Part shown: positions 1 through 8,700 of the stretch, piece after piece
How positions within the stretch are numbered: the stretch's first letter is position 1
Layout of the letters: the number at the start of each line of letters is the position of its first letter
IMG/VR virus record: IMGVR_UViG_3300025543_000238
Span: 1-22,668 of that record
Strand: one strand, 5' to 3'
Length of the DNA stretch: 22,668 nucleotides
Source: a virus
Translations under genes and position numbers: made by a program
The notes under the pieces: generated by a model
What the model was told of the DNA's origin: nothing
What the model saw: only the letters and a program-made list of their open reading frames with translations
The model's database searches: none

Positions 1-702
1 TCTCAGGAGAAGACTCAAGAAGAGATTGAAGCAGAAGAACTTCAAGCAATGGAACTGGCTAACCGTGGTCCAGCAGAAGAGGGTAATGATGAACCTTCCA
101 AGGGGGAGGAGAGTGTCTCTGTTGAAGAAATGAATCCTAGTCAACTCTCAGATGCTTATGGTAGGATGAATAGCAGTGGAGTAAATGTGGCTCTAGGTAT
201 CGCTAACTTAGTGGGAGGTGTTGTTGGCAAGGGTTTGAATGCTGTGGCAAATAACTATAAGAGTAGCATGGAAGATCGAGCTAAGGAGTTAGGTATTGAT
301 CTAACTTCGGTAACACCAAACACAGACCTATCTGTAGAAAATTTCACAAGTCAAGAAGCCTTCAATGATGCTATGGCTTCTGTATCCGGTAGGGATATGA
401 CTTATGATCCCGACTCTGGGTCTTATAAGAGTAATCAAGAAACGACTGCCCCTACTACAAGCAGTAGGCCTAATGCAAGACCCGGAACACCTAACTCTGT
501 AACATCCTCTAGTACTACTGATGACGATGACTCTACAAGTGTTACTGGTAGCTCTAGTTCAAGTAGTGGTAGTAACTCCAGTTCAGATGGTCTCGGTGGA
601 GGTGAATTTAACAAAGGTGGTCTCGTGAAGAAGCGGACTACAAAGAAAACTACCACGACTAAGAAAACTCAACCAAAGAAAAAAGGTCTAGCCTCTAAGT
701 AA
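1..702 (+). CDS. Unknown probable virion-associated protein, 5' end outside window
   Basis: The reading frame is open from the first base, so the gene probably begins upstream. An ATG at 49 has no convincing ribosome binding site. Counting from that Met, there is an acidic start, then a Gly/Ala/Val-rich amphipathic stretch (about residues 47-68, VALGIANLVGGVVGKGLN), then a long Ser/Thr/Asp low-complexity linker (about 125-180), and a very basic Lys/Thr-rich C-terminus ending KKKGLASK. A FNKGGLV motif sits just before the basic tail; similar glycine motifs occur in other phage virion proteins, including the one starting at 10729. The position just upstream of the scaffold gene would suit a head-module protein or the tail of a portal-region gene, but I recognise no family. 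Function is not assigned. Confidence 0.6.
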   Translation, partial: SQEKTQEEIEAEELQAMELANRGPAEEGNDEPSKGEESVSVEEMNPSQLSDAYGRMNSSGVNVALGIANLVGGVVGKGLNAVANNYKSSMEDRAKELGIDLTSVTPNTDLSVENFTSQEAFNDAMASVSGRDMTYDPDSGSYKSNQETTAPTTSSRPNARPGTPNSVTSSSTTDDDDSTSVTGSSSSSSGSNSSSDGLGGGEFNKGGLVKKRTTKKTTTTKKTQPKKKGLASK

Positions 703-720
703 TAGAGACAATAAGGCTAC

Positions 721-736
721 CCTGCAATACCGCAGG
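721..736 (+). other. Small hairpin between first gene and scaffold gene
   Basis: CCTGC (721-725) pairs with GCAGG (732-736) around a 6-nt loop. No T-run follows, so it does not look like an intrinsic terminator. It sits 10 nt before the AAGGA ribosome binding site (746-750) of the scaffold gene. Confidence 0.3.
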
Positions 737-756
737 CCCCAACACAAGGAAATAAA

Positions 757-1626
757 ATGTCTAATAAAGTGATGATCAAACCTAACTCTGTACGTCCTAA
801 TCAAGATCGAATCAAGCGAGAAGAAGCTGAACTTGAAGCCTTGATGAAAGGGGAGAACCCTGAGGTAGAGGAAGTACAAGAAGAAGAAGTAGTAGAAGCT
901 ACGACAGAAGAAGTTGTAGAAGAGGTTAAAGAGCCTGAAGAGGACAACCTATCTTCTGAAGAGAAGACCTTTAAGAAGCGTTATGGTGACCTACGCCGTC
1001 ATGCAGCTAAAGAGAAACAAGAACTAGAAGCACGTATCTCTGCTCTTGAGAACCAAGGTAAAGATATCAAGCCACCTAAGACAGAAGAAGAACTTAAGGC
1101 TTGGGCTAAGAAGTTCCCTGATGTAGCTAGTATTATTGAGACTATTGCAGAACGTAAAGCTGCAGAGAAGTTTGAATCTGCTGATGCCCGCCTTAAACTA
1201 CTGGATGAACGGGAAGAAGCAATCAACCGGAGTAAGGCTGAAGCTACTATTACTAAAGCCCACCCAAACTTTAATGAGTTGAAAAACTCTGATGACTTCC
1301 ATGATTGGGTAGCAGATCAACCTAAGTGGGTACAAGATGCACTGTATGAGAATGAGGATGACCCTGATTCTGTAATCCGTGTGATTGACCTCTACAATGT
1401 AGATAATGGTCTTACCCCCTCAGAACGGAAGAAGTCTGCACGAGAAGCTGCTACTAGTATCTCCTCTCGTTCTAATTCCTCTCCTTCAGTGCAAGCTGGT
1501 CAAGTTAAATTCCGTGAGAGTGATGTTCAGAAAATGTCTGACAAAGCTTTCGAGAAGAATTGGGAACAGATTCAGAAAGATATGAAGACCCCCGGTTTCT
1601 ACGATCTAACTGGTGGTGCACGTTAA
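757..1626 (+). CDS. Capsid assembly scaffolding protein
   Basis: This 289-residue, strongly charged, mostly helical protein is probably the scaffold that directs procapsid assembly. Residues 30-65 are Glu-rich. Residues 66-100 form a likely coiled coil (KKRYGDLRRHAAKEKQEL). A region around 169-213 (HPNFNEL, QPKWVQDALYEN, DLY) matches my memory of scaffold proteins in marine podoviruses and myoviruses. The C-terminus is basic and amphipathic (KAFEKNWEQIQKDMK), as expected for a capsid-binding helix. The ATG has AAGGA 6 nt upstream. Its place immediately before the major capsid gene is the T7 gp9-gp10 order. The family call rests on composition, a remembered motif and position, not on a search. 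Confidence 0.8.
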   Translation: MSNKVMIKPNSVRPNQDRIKREEAELEALMKGENPEVEEVQEEEVVEATTEEVVEEVKEPEEDNLSSEEKTFKKRYGDLRRHAAKEKQELEARISALENQGKDIKPPKTEEELKAWAKKFPDVASIIETIAERKAAEKFESADARLKLLDEREEAINRSKAEATITKAHPNFNELKNSDDFHDWVADQPKWVQDALYENEDDPDSVIRVIDLYNVDNGLTPSERKKSAREAATSISSRSNSSPSVQAGQVKFRESDVQKMSDKAFEKNWEQIQKDMKTPGFYDLTGGAR

Positions 1627-1639
1627 TTTAAATTATTGC

Positions 1640-1667
1640 TTGACTTCTAAAGTTCTTGCAGTATAAC
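1640..1667 (+). promoter_or_regulatory. Sigma-70-type promoter for the capsid gene
   Basis: The -35 box TTGACT (1640-1645) and the -10 box TATAAC (1662-1667) each match consensus at 5 of 6 positions, with a 16-bp spacer. Start of transcription is expected near 1673-1675, giving a leader of about 210 nt before the capsid start. A host-RNA-polymerase promoter here fits a phage that does not rely on a T7-type polymerase, though the polymerase genes cannot be seen. Confidence 0.65.
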
Positions 1668-1679
1668 TTAGGGTACGAA

Positions 1680-1717
1680 GGAGAATAAGGCCTCCCATTG
1701 TGGACACCCTTATCTCC
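1680..1717 (+). promoter_or_regulatory. 5'-proximal stem-loop in capsid mRNA leader
   Basis: GGAGAATAAGG (1680-1690) pairs with CCTTATCTCC (1708-1717) with one bulged A and a 17-nt loop. It would begin within about ten nucleotides of the predicted transcript start. Stem-loops at the extreme 5' end of an mRNA are known to slow RNase E attack, so an mRNA-stabilizing role is plausible for a highly expressed capsid message. It has no T-run, so it is not a terminator. Confidence 0.5.
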
Positions 1718-1780
1718 TTTATCCCCTTACACTTCTAAGAGTAAACAATAAGTAGAATCACCTGCCTGAGTATAGGCCCG

Positions 1781-1812
1781 TTGATCCTGAAGTTGGCCGA
1801 CTGACGGATTGA
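1781..1812 (+). promoter_or_regulatory. Second stem-loop in capsid mRNA leader
   Basis: TTGATCC (1781-1787) pairs with GGATTGA (1806-1812), including two G-U pairs. Inside a symmetrical 3-nt internal loop, AGTT (1791-1794) pairs with GACT (1799-1802) around a GGCC loop. The rest of the 1627-1887 gap shows no open frame with a ribosome site and no tRNA. Whether this structure is functional is unknown. Confidence 0.35.
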
Positions 1813-1887
1813 TGCACCCTAGAAAATGACAGCCTCTTCTTGTATGTGTTTAGCTCTAATTCAGCCAAATATCATAGGAGAATAATG

Positions 1888-2961
1888 ATGGCTTTTGCAA
1901 CAGCAGGAGGTTATGGTAACCTTCCCAACGGTAACTTCAGTTCCGTAATCTACTCAAAGAAAGTCCAACTGGCTTTCCGTAAGTCTACAGTCGTAGGCGA
2001 TATTTCTAACTCTGACTACTTCGGTGAGATTGCTTCTCAGGGTGATACAGTACGTATCATCAAAGAGCCTGAAATCACTGTAAGTGAATATAAGCGTGGT
2101 TCCCAGATTCAAGCACAAGACTTGGATGACGAGGACTTCTCTCTGGTAATCGACAAGGCAAACTCTTTTGCTTTCAAGATTGACGATCTGGAAGAAGCCC
2201 ACAGCCACGTAAACTTCATGGACCTCGCAACTAACCGTGCAGCCTACCGTTTGGCTGACCAGCATGACCAAGAAGCCCTTGGTTACCTGTCAGGTTACAA
2301 GCAGTCTTCTCTGCACTCAAATGCAGACACAGTGAATGACGTAGTGAACGGTTCTAAGGCAGTCTCTACTGCTGGTTCCGACGAACTGCTGACTTCCATG
2401 AAGATCATCAAAGGTAGCTTTGGTAACATCACAACTAGTTCTGCTGGCGATCACTCGATCCCTGTAGCTGCTCGTCTCCCCGGTGCTACTGCCCTGCCAA
2501 CAGCTTATGTCTCTCCGGTTATGTTGATTAACCGTATGGGCCGTTTGCTGGACCAACAGCGTGTTGATAAGTCTGGCCGTTGGCTGGTTATTGACCCAGT
2601 AATGATGGAAGTTCTGCAGGACGAAGACTCTCGTTTCCTGAATGCTGACTTCGGTGATTCTGGTGCACTGCGCAATGGTCTGGTTCTGAACAACTGGAAT
2701 GGTTTCCGCGTATACGTCTCTAACAACTTGCCTGTTGTTGGTGGTGGTGCTGCGACAACTGGTACAGCCAACCAGAACACTGACTATGGTGTTATCGTTG
2801 CAGGTCATGACTCTGCTGTAGCAACTGCTGAGCAGATCAACAAGACAGAGACTTACCGTGATCCTGACAGCTTTGCTGACATTTGCCGTGGTCTTCATCT
2901 TTACGGTCGTAAGATTCTTCGTCCAGAAGCTCTTACAACTGCAAAATATAACCTCGCATAA
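1888..2961 (+). CDS. Major capsid protein
   Basis: This gene of about 357 residues encodes the main shell protein (HK97 fold expected). The opening MAFATAGGYGNLPNG, the segment SDYFGEIASQGDTVRIIKEP and AQDLDDEDFSLVIDKANSFAF match the pattern I know from marine podovirus capsids. The start is the second of two adjacent ATGs (1885, 1888): AGGAG at 1876-1880 lies 7 nt before 1888 but only 4 nt before 1885. The frame also extends to a TTG at 1840, which has no ribosome site. Codons ending in C are more common than in neighbouring genes, as expected for the most highly expressed gene. It is preceded by a promoter and leader and followed at 15 nt by the next gene. Confidence 0.92.
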   Translation: MAFATAGGYGNLPNGNFSSVIYSKKVQLAFRKSTVVGDISNSDYFGEIASQGDTVRIIKEPEITVSEYKRGSQIQAQDLDDEDFSLVIDKANSFAFKIDDLEEAHSHVNFMDLATNRAAYRLADQHDQEALGYLSGYKQSSLHSNADTVNDVVNGSKAVSTAGSDELLTSMKIIKGSFGNITTSSAGDHSIPVAARLPGATALPTAYVSPVMLINRMGRLLDQQRVDKSGRWLVIDPVMMEVLQDEDSRFLNADFGDSGALRNGLVLNNWNGFRVYVSNNLPVVGGGAATTGTANQNTDYGVIVAGHDSAVATAEQINKTETYRDPDSFADICRGLHLYGRKILRPEALTTAKYNLA

Positions 2962-2975
2962 AGGAGAACTAGACT

Positions 2976-3464
2976 ATGGCTACTGTTACAACTCTTGCTA
3001 AGGCAGAAGGCGGTCGGGGTAATCCTAATCGCAAGCCTTACATGGTAGAGGTAGAGATTGATCTTGCCGCTGCTGCAACTGCTAAAGGTGGTGCTCTGGC
3101 TGCTGCTGACGTCATTGAGTGTATTGACGTTGGTGCCAACCAAGCTGTACTCTTCGCTGGTACTGAAATTGTTACTGCCCCTGCGGGTGGTACAACAGCT
3201 ACCTTCGATCTGGGTATTACTGGTGGTGACGTTGATGCATTCGTAGACGGTGGTGCTATTACTAGCGCAACTGCAGGTACTTATGCAACTATGGTTAGCA
3301 CTGCTTGCCCTATCGTTAGCTCCTCTGCTTCCACCATCGACATGCTGCTCATTGGTACAACTCCAGATACTTCTGGTGTGATCCGTGTGTTTGCATACTT
3401 GATGGATCTGGATGGTTTCGGTGCAGATAAGTCTGCTGCTGAAGTCGCACGGGATCAAGTTTAA
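2976..3464 (+). CDS. Probable capsid decoration / head protein
   Basis: A 162-residue protein rich in Ala, Gly, Thr and Val with predicted beta content and no recognised family motif. It starts 15 nt after the capsid stop behind a good AAAGGAG site and ends just before a strong terminator, so it shares the capsid transcript and should be made at a similar level. That position and the small Gly/Ala-rich beta composition suggest a decoration or cement protein on the capsid surface. This is inference from context. It could also be a minor head protein of other function. The codons resemble those of the capsid gene. Confidence 0.6.
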   Translation: MATVTTLAKAEGGRGNPNRKPYMVEVEIDLAAAATAKGGALAAADVIECIDVGANQAVLFAGTEIVTAPAGGTTATFDLGITGGDVDAFVDGGAITSATAGTYATMVSTACPIVSSSASTIDMLLIGTTPDTSGVIRVFAYLMDLDGFGADKSAAEVARDQV

Positions 3465-3473
3465 ATACTGATC

Positions 3474-3510
3474 GGGGGCTGCTCGAAAGGGTGGCCCTCT
3501 TTCTATCTTT
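3474..3510 (+). terminator. Intrinsic terminator with GAAA tetraloop after the capsid/decoration genes
   Basis: An 11-bp stem, 3474-3484 with 3489-3499, pairs along its whole length with four G-U wobbles, closed by a C-GAAA-G tetraloop. It is followed by the T-rich run TTTCTATCTTT (3500-3510). Position matches the T7 terminator between gene 10 (capsid) and gene 11, and would lower expression of the tail genes relative to capsid. Confidence 0.82.
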
Positions 3511-3525
3511 AATTAGGGAAGCTCA

Positions 3526-4242
3526 ATGTCAAACTTCGTTACACTTACAAATCTAGTTCTGACAAGGTTGAATGAGGTTCCTCTGGATACTGGTGGGGAA
3601 GGTTTCTCTACAGTTCGGAACGTCCAATCTCTCGCAAAGAGTGCAGTGAATAACGCAATCTATGAGATTTGTCAGACTGGTCAAGAATGGCCTTTTCTGA
3701 AACAAGCTTACACAGAGACTCTGGTAGCAGGTACAAGCACTTACGCTTTCCCTTCAGACTACTCCTCTCCTGACTATGATACCTTCTTCCTTAAAAAGAA
3801 TGACACACTAGGTGCTGAACCTAAGACTCTCACTCCTCTTACTTTTGAACAATATGTACAGAATCATAAGATGGAAGATGAGTATGGCGATAGTGGTTCT
3901 GGTATCTCTCAACCTTATTTTGTTTACCAAACCTATGGAGAATCCTTTGGGGTAACTCCAGTACCGAATAAGGCGTACCAAGTAGAGTACACTTACTGGA
4001 AAATTCCTACAGCACTAACCCTATATAATGATGAAGCAGTAGTCCCTGCAAGGTTTAACCACATTATTGTTGATGGTGCTATGATGTATATGATGCGGTT
4101 CCGTTCTAATAATGAATCCGCAATGATCCATAAACAAGCCTTTGATGAGGGTATCCGCACAATGCGTAGGGTTCTTATTGATGAACCTATTGATGCCCAT
4201 TCTACCATGATCCAAGGTAAGAGAAAAGGACGACTCAATTAA
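3526..4242 (+). CDS. Tail tubular protein A / head-tail adaptor, T7 gp11-like
   Basis: This 238-residue protein is probably the adaptor ring that joins the portal to the tail nozzle in podoviruses. The N-terminal helix LTNLVLTRLNEVPLD, the EWPFLKQAYTETLVAGTSTYAFPSDY segment (split here as EWPFLKQAYTET and TSTYAFPSDY) and the later YTYWKIPTAL are typical of the gp11/gp4-like adaptor group as I remember it. T7 gp11 is 196 residues, so this form is somewhat longer. AGGGAA precedes the ATG. It follows the post-capsid terminator and overlaps the next gene by one base (TAATG), so the two are probably translationally coupled. Confidence 0.82.
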   Translation: MSNFVTLTNLVLTRLNEVPLDTGGEGFSTVRNVQSLAKSAVNNAIYEICQTGQEWPFLKQAYTETLVAGTSTYAFPSDYSSPDYDTFFLKKNDTLGAEPKTLTPLTFEQYVQNHKMEDEYGDSGSGISQPYFVYQTYGESFGVTPVPNKAYQVEYTYWKIPTALTLYNDEAVVPARFNHIIVDGAMMYMMRFRSNNESAMIHKQAFDEGIRTMRRVLIDEPIDAHSTMIQGKRKGRLN

Positions 4243-5780
4243 TGGATGAGATACGCTCCTTTCCAGTTTCTTGTGCGGGGGGTTTGTTTACTAGCCTTGA
4301 TGTACTTACTCAGGCAACTCAATTCCCCGGCACAGCAATCAGGTTGATTAACTATGAGCCTTCCATCCGTGGGGGCTATTCGCGTATTCAGGGGTTCACT
4401 AACGACTACGGCACTCTTCCCGGAACTGGGGCTACTCTTGGTCTTACGGTCTTTGAAGATTTGAATGATGGTGTCTTTGGTTGCAGGAAACCAACCTCAG
4501 GCAATGACTATTTCCACTATTGGGATAATGGCACTTCAGCTTGGATTAGCCCTACAACTGTGGGTACTCCTACAATGACTGGGGTGGAGAAAGTAAGGTT
4601 TGCAAAACTTAACTGGGGTACAGCTAGACTGGCTCTAGTAGATGGAATCAACCCTCTAGCTTTGTGGGATGGTACTACCTACAGTCAAGTAACCACTGGC
4701 AGTGTACTTCCTACCCCCTCTCTCTGTGAATCCTTCTCTAACCACCTATTTATTTCTGGGGATACTTCTGAGCCAAACAGTCTTGTATTCTCTGCACCAG
4801 AAGACCCTACAGACTTTACTCCTGCTAATGGTGCTGGTGTAATCAATGTAGGATTTAAGGTCAACGCTATCCGGTCTTTCAGGGATACTCTTTATATCTT
4901 TGGTACAAATAATATTAAAAAGGTTGTTGGTTCGTCTATAGCTAACTTTGCTCTGCAGGATGTAACTAAAAATTTGGGTTGCGTTGCACCTGACTCTGTG
5001 GTAGAGTTTAACGGTGATCTTCTCTTCCTTGGCCCTGATGGTATCCGTCCTATTAGTGGTACAGATCGTATTGGTGATGTAGAGATTAATACTGTCTCCA
5101 AACCAATTCAATCAGTCTTTGAGAACCTACCTGTCACAGAAGATGTAACTAAGGCTTCAATACTTGTACTCAATAAGAAGTCACAGTTCCGTATGTTCTT
5201 CCCTGATGCTGAAGCTCTCGGTATTATTGGAGCACTTCGTAGGTCTGGTGGAGGAAACCGAGGCTTTGAGTTCTCCCGTCTTATTGGAGTAAACATGGCT
5301 TGTGGAGACTCTAGCTATATCGGGGATGAGGAATTTGTAATTCATGGGGATTCTGTAGGCAGGGTCTTCAGGCAGGAGTCTGGTAATACCTTTGCAGGAA
5401 CCGCTATTGAATCTGTTTTTCAAACCCCCTACTTCCACATGGATGATCCAATTAATAGAAAAGTAGTCCATGAAGTCTACACTTACCTCAGATCAGACGG
5501 TGCTATTAATGTAACTATGGGTTTAACTTACGACTATGAAGATGAGTACACTTTAAGCCCTTCAGACTACACTTTTAATACAGAAGGTGCTGCCAGTTTC
5601 TACGGTATTGCTACTTACGATGAAACAAGTATCTACGATGGTAACCCAAGCCCTCTCCGTAGGACACCAGTAGAAGGTTCTGGTAGGTCAGTCTCTGTTA
5701 CTTATGTTACCACTACAGATCAAGCAAGCCACTCTATCGAAGCACTAGTTCTAAGCTATGCAATAGCAGATAAAAGATAA
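4242..5780 (+). CDS. Tail nozzle / beta-propeller stabilization protein (T7 gp12 or P22 gp10 type)
   Basis: A 512-residue, beta-rich protein with repeated short strands and Trp/Gly/Asp turns (for example WDNGTSAW, LALWDGTTY, LFISGDTSEPNSLVFS, DLLFLGPDGIRPISGTDR), typical of the beta-propeller tail proteins that form the nozzle and plug packaged DNA. The opening segment FPGTAIRLINYEPS, RGGYSRIQGF resembles the start of P22 gp10-type proteins. It is shorter than T7 gp12 (794) and close to P22 gp10 (472). It overlaps the adaptor gene by one base. The assignment combines fold-like pattern and strict gene-order agreement; which of the two subfamilies is closer cannot be decided by eye. Confidence 0.75.
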   Translation: MDEIRSFPVSCAGGLFTSLDVLTQATQFPGTAIRLINYEPSIRGGYSRIQGFTNDYGTLPGTGATLGLTVFEDLNDGVFGCRKPTSGNDYFHYWDNGTSAWISPTTVGTPTMTGVEKVRFAKLNWGTARLALVDGINPLALWDGTTYSQVTTGSVLPTPSLCESFSNHLFISGDTSEPNSLVFSAPEDPTDFTPANGAGVINVGFKVNAIRSFRDTLYIFGTNNIKKVVGSSIANFALQDVTKNLGCVAPDSVVEFNGDLLFLGPDGIRPISGTDRIGDVEINTVSKPIQSVFENLPVTEDVTKASILVLNKKSQFRMFFPDAEALGIIGALRRSGGGNRGFEFSRLIGVNMACGDSSYIGDEEFVIHGDSVGRVFRQESGNTFAGTAIESVFQTPYFHMDDPINRKVVHEVYTYLRSDGAINVTMGLTYDYEDEYTLSPSDYTFNTEGAASFYGIATYDETSIYDGNPSPLRRTPVEGSGRSVSVTYVTTTDQASHSIEALVLSYAIADKR

Positions 5781-5789
5781 GGATACTCA

Positions 5790-8700
5790 ATGTCTGGATA
5801 TACAAGACAGTCAAGCTCGGACCTAGTACCTACAGCGGTAGTTCGTTCTTCTCCTCTTAATACAGAGTACAACAAGATTCGTGATGCCTTTGCTTTTGAT
5901 GCAACTGGTACTACAGGCCACAAACATGATGGGTCTTCTGATGAAGGTTCTTATGTACCACTTATTGCAGACTTGGATGCACTCAATAAAGTAGCTATTG
6001 ATACTGGTAATAACCGTGTAGGGTTCTTTGTTGAAGTCTCTGCTGCTGCAGTCGAACAGGTCCGTCTTGAGGATGGTGTAGTTTATCCCGTTACAGATAG
6101 TGATGTAGATCTGGGTACAACCTCTCTCCGGTTTAAAGTTATTTATGCAGATGATCTAACCCTGACAAACAATGCCACTATTGGTGGAACTCTGGGTGTT
6201 ACTGGGGCTACAACTCTTGGTACAGCTACTATTACCTCTGCTGATATCAATGGTGGTACACTTGATGGTGCTCAGATTGGTGCAACCTCTCCTTCTACTG
6301 TCGTAGGTACTGTAGTTACTGCTAATACAGGGTTTGTAGGTGATGTAGCTGGTGATGTTGTAGGTAATGTCACTGGTAACGTAACTGGTAACGTAACTGG
6401 TAATATCACTGGTAATGTAACTGGGGATATCACTTCCTCTGGTTCTTCTACCTTTAATAATGTAACTATCTCTGGTACCCTTGATATGGATACTGGCAGT
6501 GCAGCTACTATTACTGGCCTACCTAACCCTACTCTTGGTGCAGATGCTGCCAATAAGACTTATGTAGATACTTCTATTTCTGACCTTGTAGCTGCTGCTC
6601 CCGGTGCTCTTGATACACTGAATGAACTAGCCGCTGCTCTTGGTGATGATGCAGACTTCTCCACAACTGTAACTAACTCTATTGCAACTAAATTACCCTT
6701 AGCTGGTGGTACCATGTCAGGTGCTATCGCTATGGGTACGAATAAGATCACTGGTCTTGACACTCCCACTGCTGGTACTGATGCAACTAATAAGACTTAT
6801 GTAGATACTCAACGTGATACTCGACTGGCAATTGCTGGTGGGACTATGACGGGTAACATTGTACTTGGGGCTAATAAAGCTACCTCTACTGCTACCCCTA
6901 CTACTGATGATGATCTGACAAGAAAAGGTTATGTAGATGGTATTCTAGGCTCTGCTACTGCTGCTGCTACCTCCGCTGCAAATGCTGCTACTTCAGAAAC
7001 TAATGCAGGTATCTCAGAAACTAATGCTGCAAACTCTGAGACCAATGCTGCTACTTCAGAAGCTAATGCACTAACATACAGTGGTCAAGCAGAAGGACAC
7101 GCTACAACAGCCGCAGCAGAAGCAGCAAATGCTCTGAGTGCAGTCACATGGCAAGACCTTGCGGGCCTGACCTTTGCGTTCTCTGAGACCATCGTAGACG
7201 GCATAATTTACGACACCACGCAGGACTTTGACGGGGGCGCATGGCGGTTCAACAAGCGGGCAAGCTGGTATCAAGAGGACCGGACAACAGGCACCTATTT
7301 GGGGGAGGTTCCTAATTTTAACGCAGCTATTACCGCTGGGGGCGTCAACGGAGATTGTTATTATCACACAGGTTTGAATATTTTCTACGAGATAATTGAC
7401 GCCGGATTGGGGACTGTAACAGCAACCACACGCGCAGGCAGTGCAGAGTTTCCGGCAGTGGCATATATCACCGCAGAGACCGCAAGGGTTATCATTTGGG
7501 ATGCCCAGACAGGCGGCATGTGGCGTGTTTTTGTACCGTGGGCGTCCCCTACAACAAAAGGCTATTGGCGCAGTGTTCGTGTTGCAAAAAGTGTAGACGC
7601 TTTGAATGGTGAAGTTGTTTTTGCTACTTATTTTAGCACTGGTGGCGGCGTTACGCGGATTGACTTTGCTGGCGACCGTTTGGGCAGAAGTTGCGAGGCT
7701 GTCGCCTTCGGCGGTTGGGCGTCTGGTGTTGCTAACGCAGGTTCGGAAACTCTGGACAATTCTCTGCCAGCCCTTGTTAGCAGTTTAGCCAATGACGTAG
7801 CAATCACCACGCTGCCCAACGCCCCGATTGATCCTGCCACTGGCCTGCCCAAGCCTACGATCTTGGTGGGTACGGACGGCGGATGGTCACAGATCAACAG
7901 TGACGGCACAGTCTACGATTTTGTGTTTACATCGTTTCCACAAGTCACAGGTATTCACTTCGATGAAGAGCGGCAACTTGTGTGCTGGAACGGTGAGAAC
8001 AATGCGGTTTCTTCTGACCGTGCCTACCATGAACACCCACTTTTGACAGCCGATCTGGCAGGCCAAAGCTACAGCGCACATTCAGGCTCCACTTATCTTT
8101 ATTTGGGTTCCTCCACAACGTATCCACAACCGCCACTAAACGCAGCCGACCTTTTAACGCGCTCACTACCCCGCGTTTTGTCTGCGAATACAGGTGTTTC
8201 ATTCTTGGGCGACATTTACGGAAACCGCCTCACAACGGTTACGTCAACAGCAATGAACTGCTTTGTGACCTCCGACTACTCCACAGGCTGGATGCCGGGG
8301 GACATAAAAGGGGCATGGCTGGCAAGCACAGACGATACGGACCTTGTGGCGTTGGATACAATCGCAGACCGCAGCGTAAATGCCAATGGCCTTGCAGTAA
8401 ACGGCACAGTGACCAAAACAGCCGTAGCAACTGGGGCGGAACTGGTGGCTTATAGCGGTTTCTCTGCAACCAATTACCTTGAGCAACCCTACAACAGTGA
8501 TCTTGATTTTGGCACTGGGGGCTTCTGTGTGATGGGGTGGGCGAAGATTAGTAGTACAGCTACCACGCCGATTATTTCCAAGGACAGTGGTTTCACCGCA
8601 GCCTTTTACCTTCAGACGACCAGCGACACGGTCAGGCTGTATCTGGGCGGGACTTTGGTGATCAACTACGCCTACAACGCACCTTCTTCGTGGACGCATC

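Noticed and set aside
721-745. Terminator before the scaffold gene
   Set aside because: The stem is only 5 bp and no T-run follows.
1627-1884. tRNA or small RNA gene in the capsid leader
   Set aside because: No cloverleaf, T-loop or CCA-like end was found. The two hairpins are simpler and belong to the mRNA leader.
1840-1887. Capsid start at TTG 1840
   Set aside because: No ribosome site lies before it, whereas AGGAG is well placed for the ATG at 1888, and MAFATAGGYGN is the usual type of capsid start.
7071-8699. Several long antisense open frames opposite the distal tail fibre
   Set aside because: They follow from the higher GC and codon pattern of the sense gene, and none has a ribosome site or recognisable protein.
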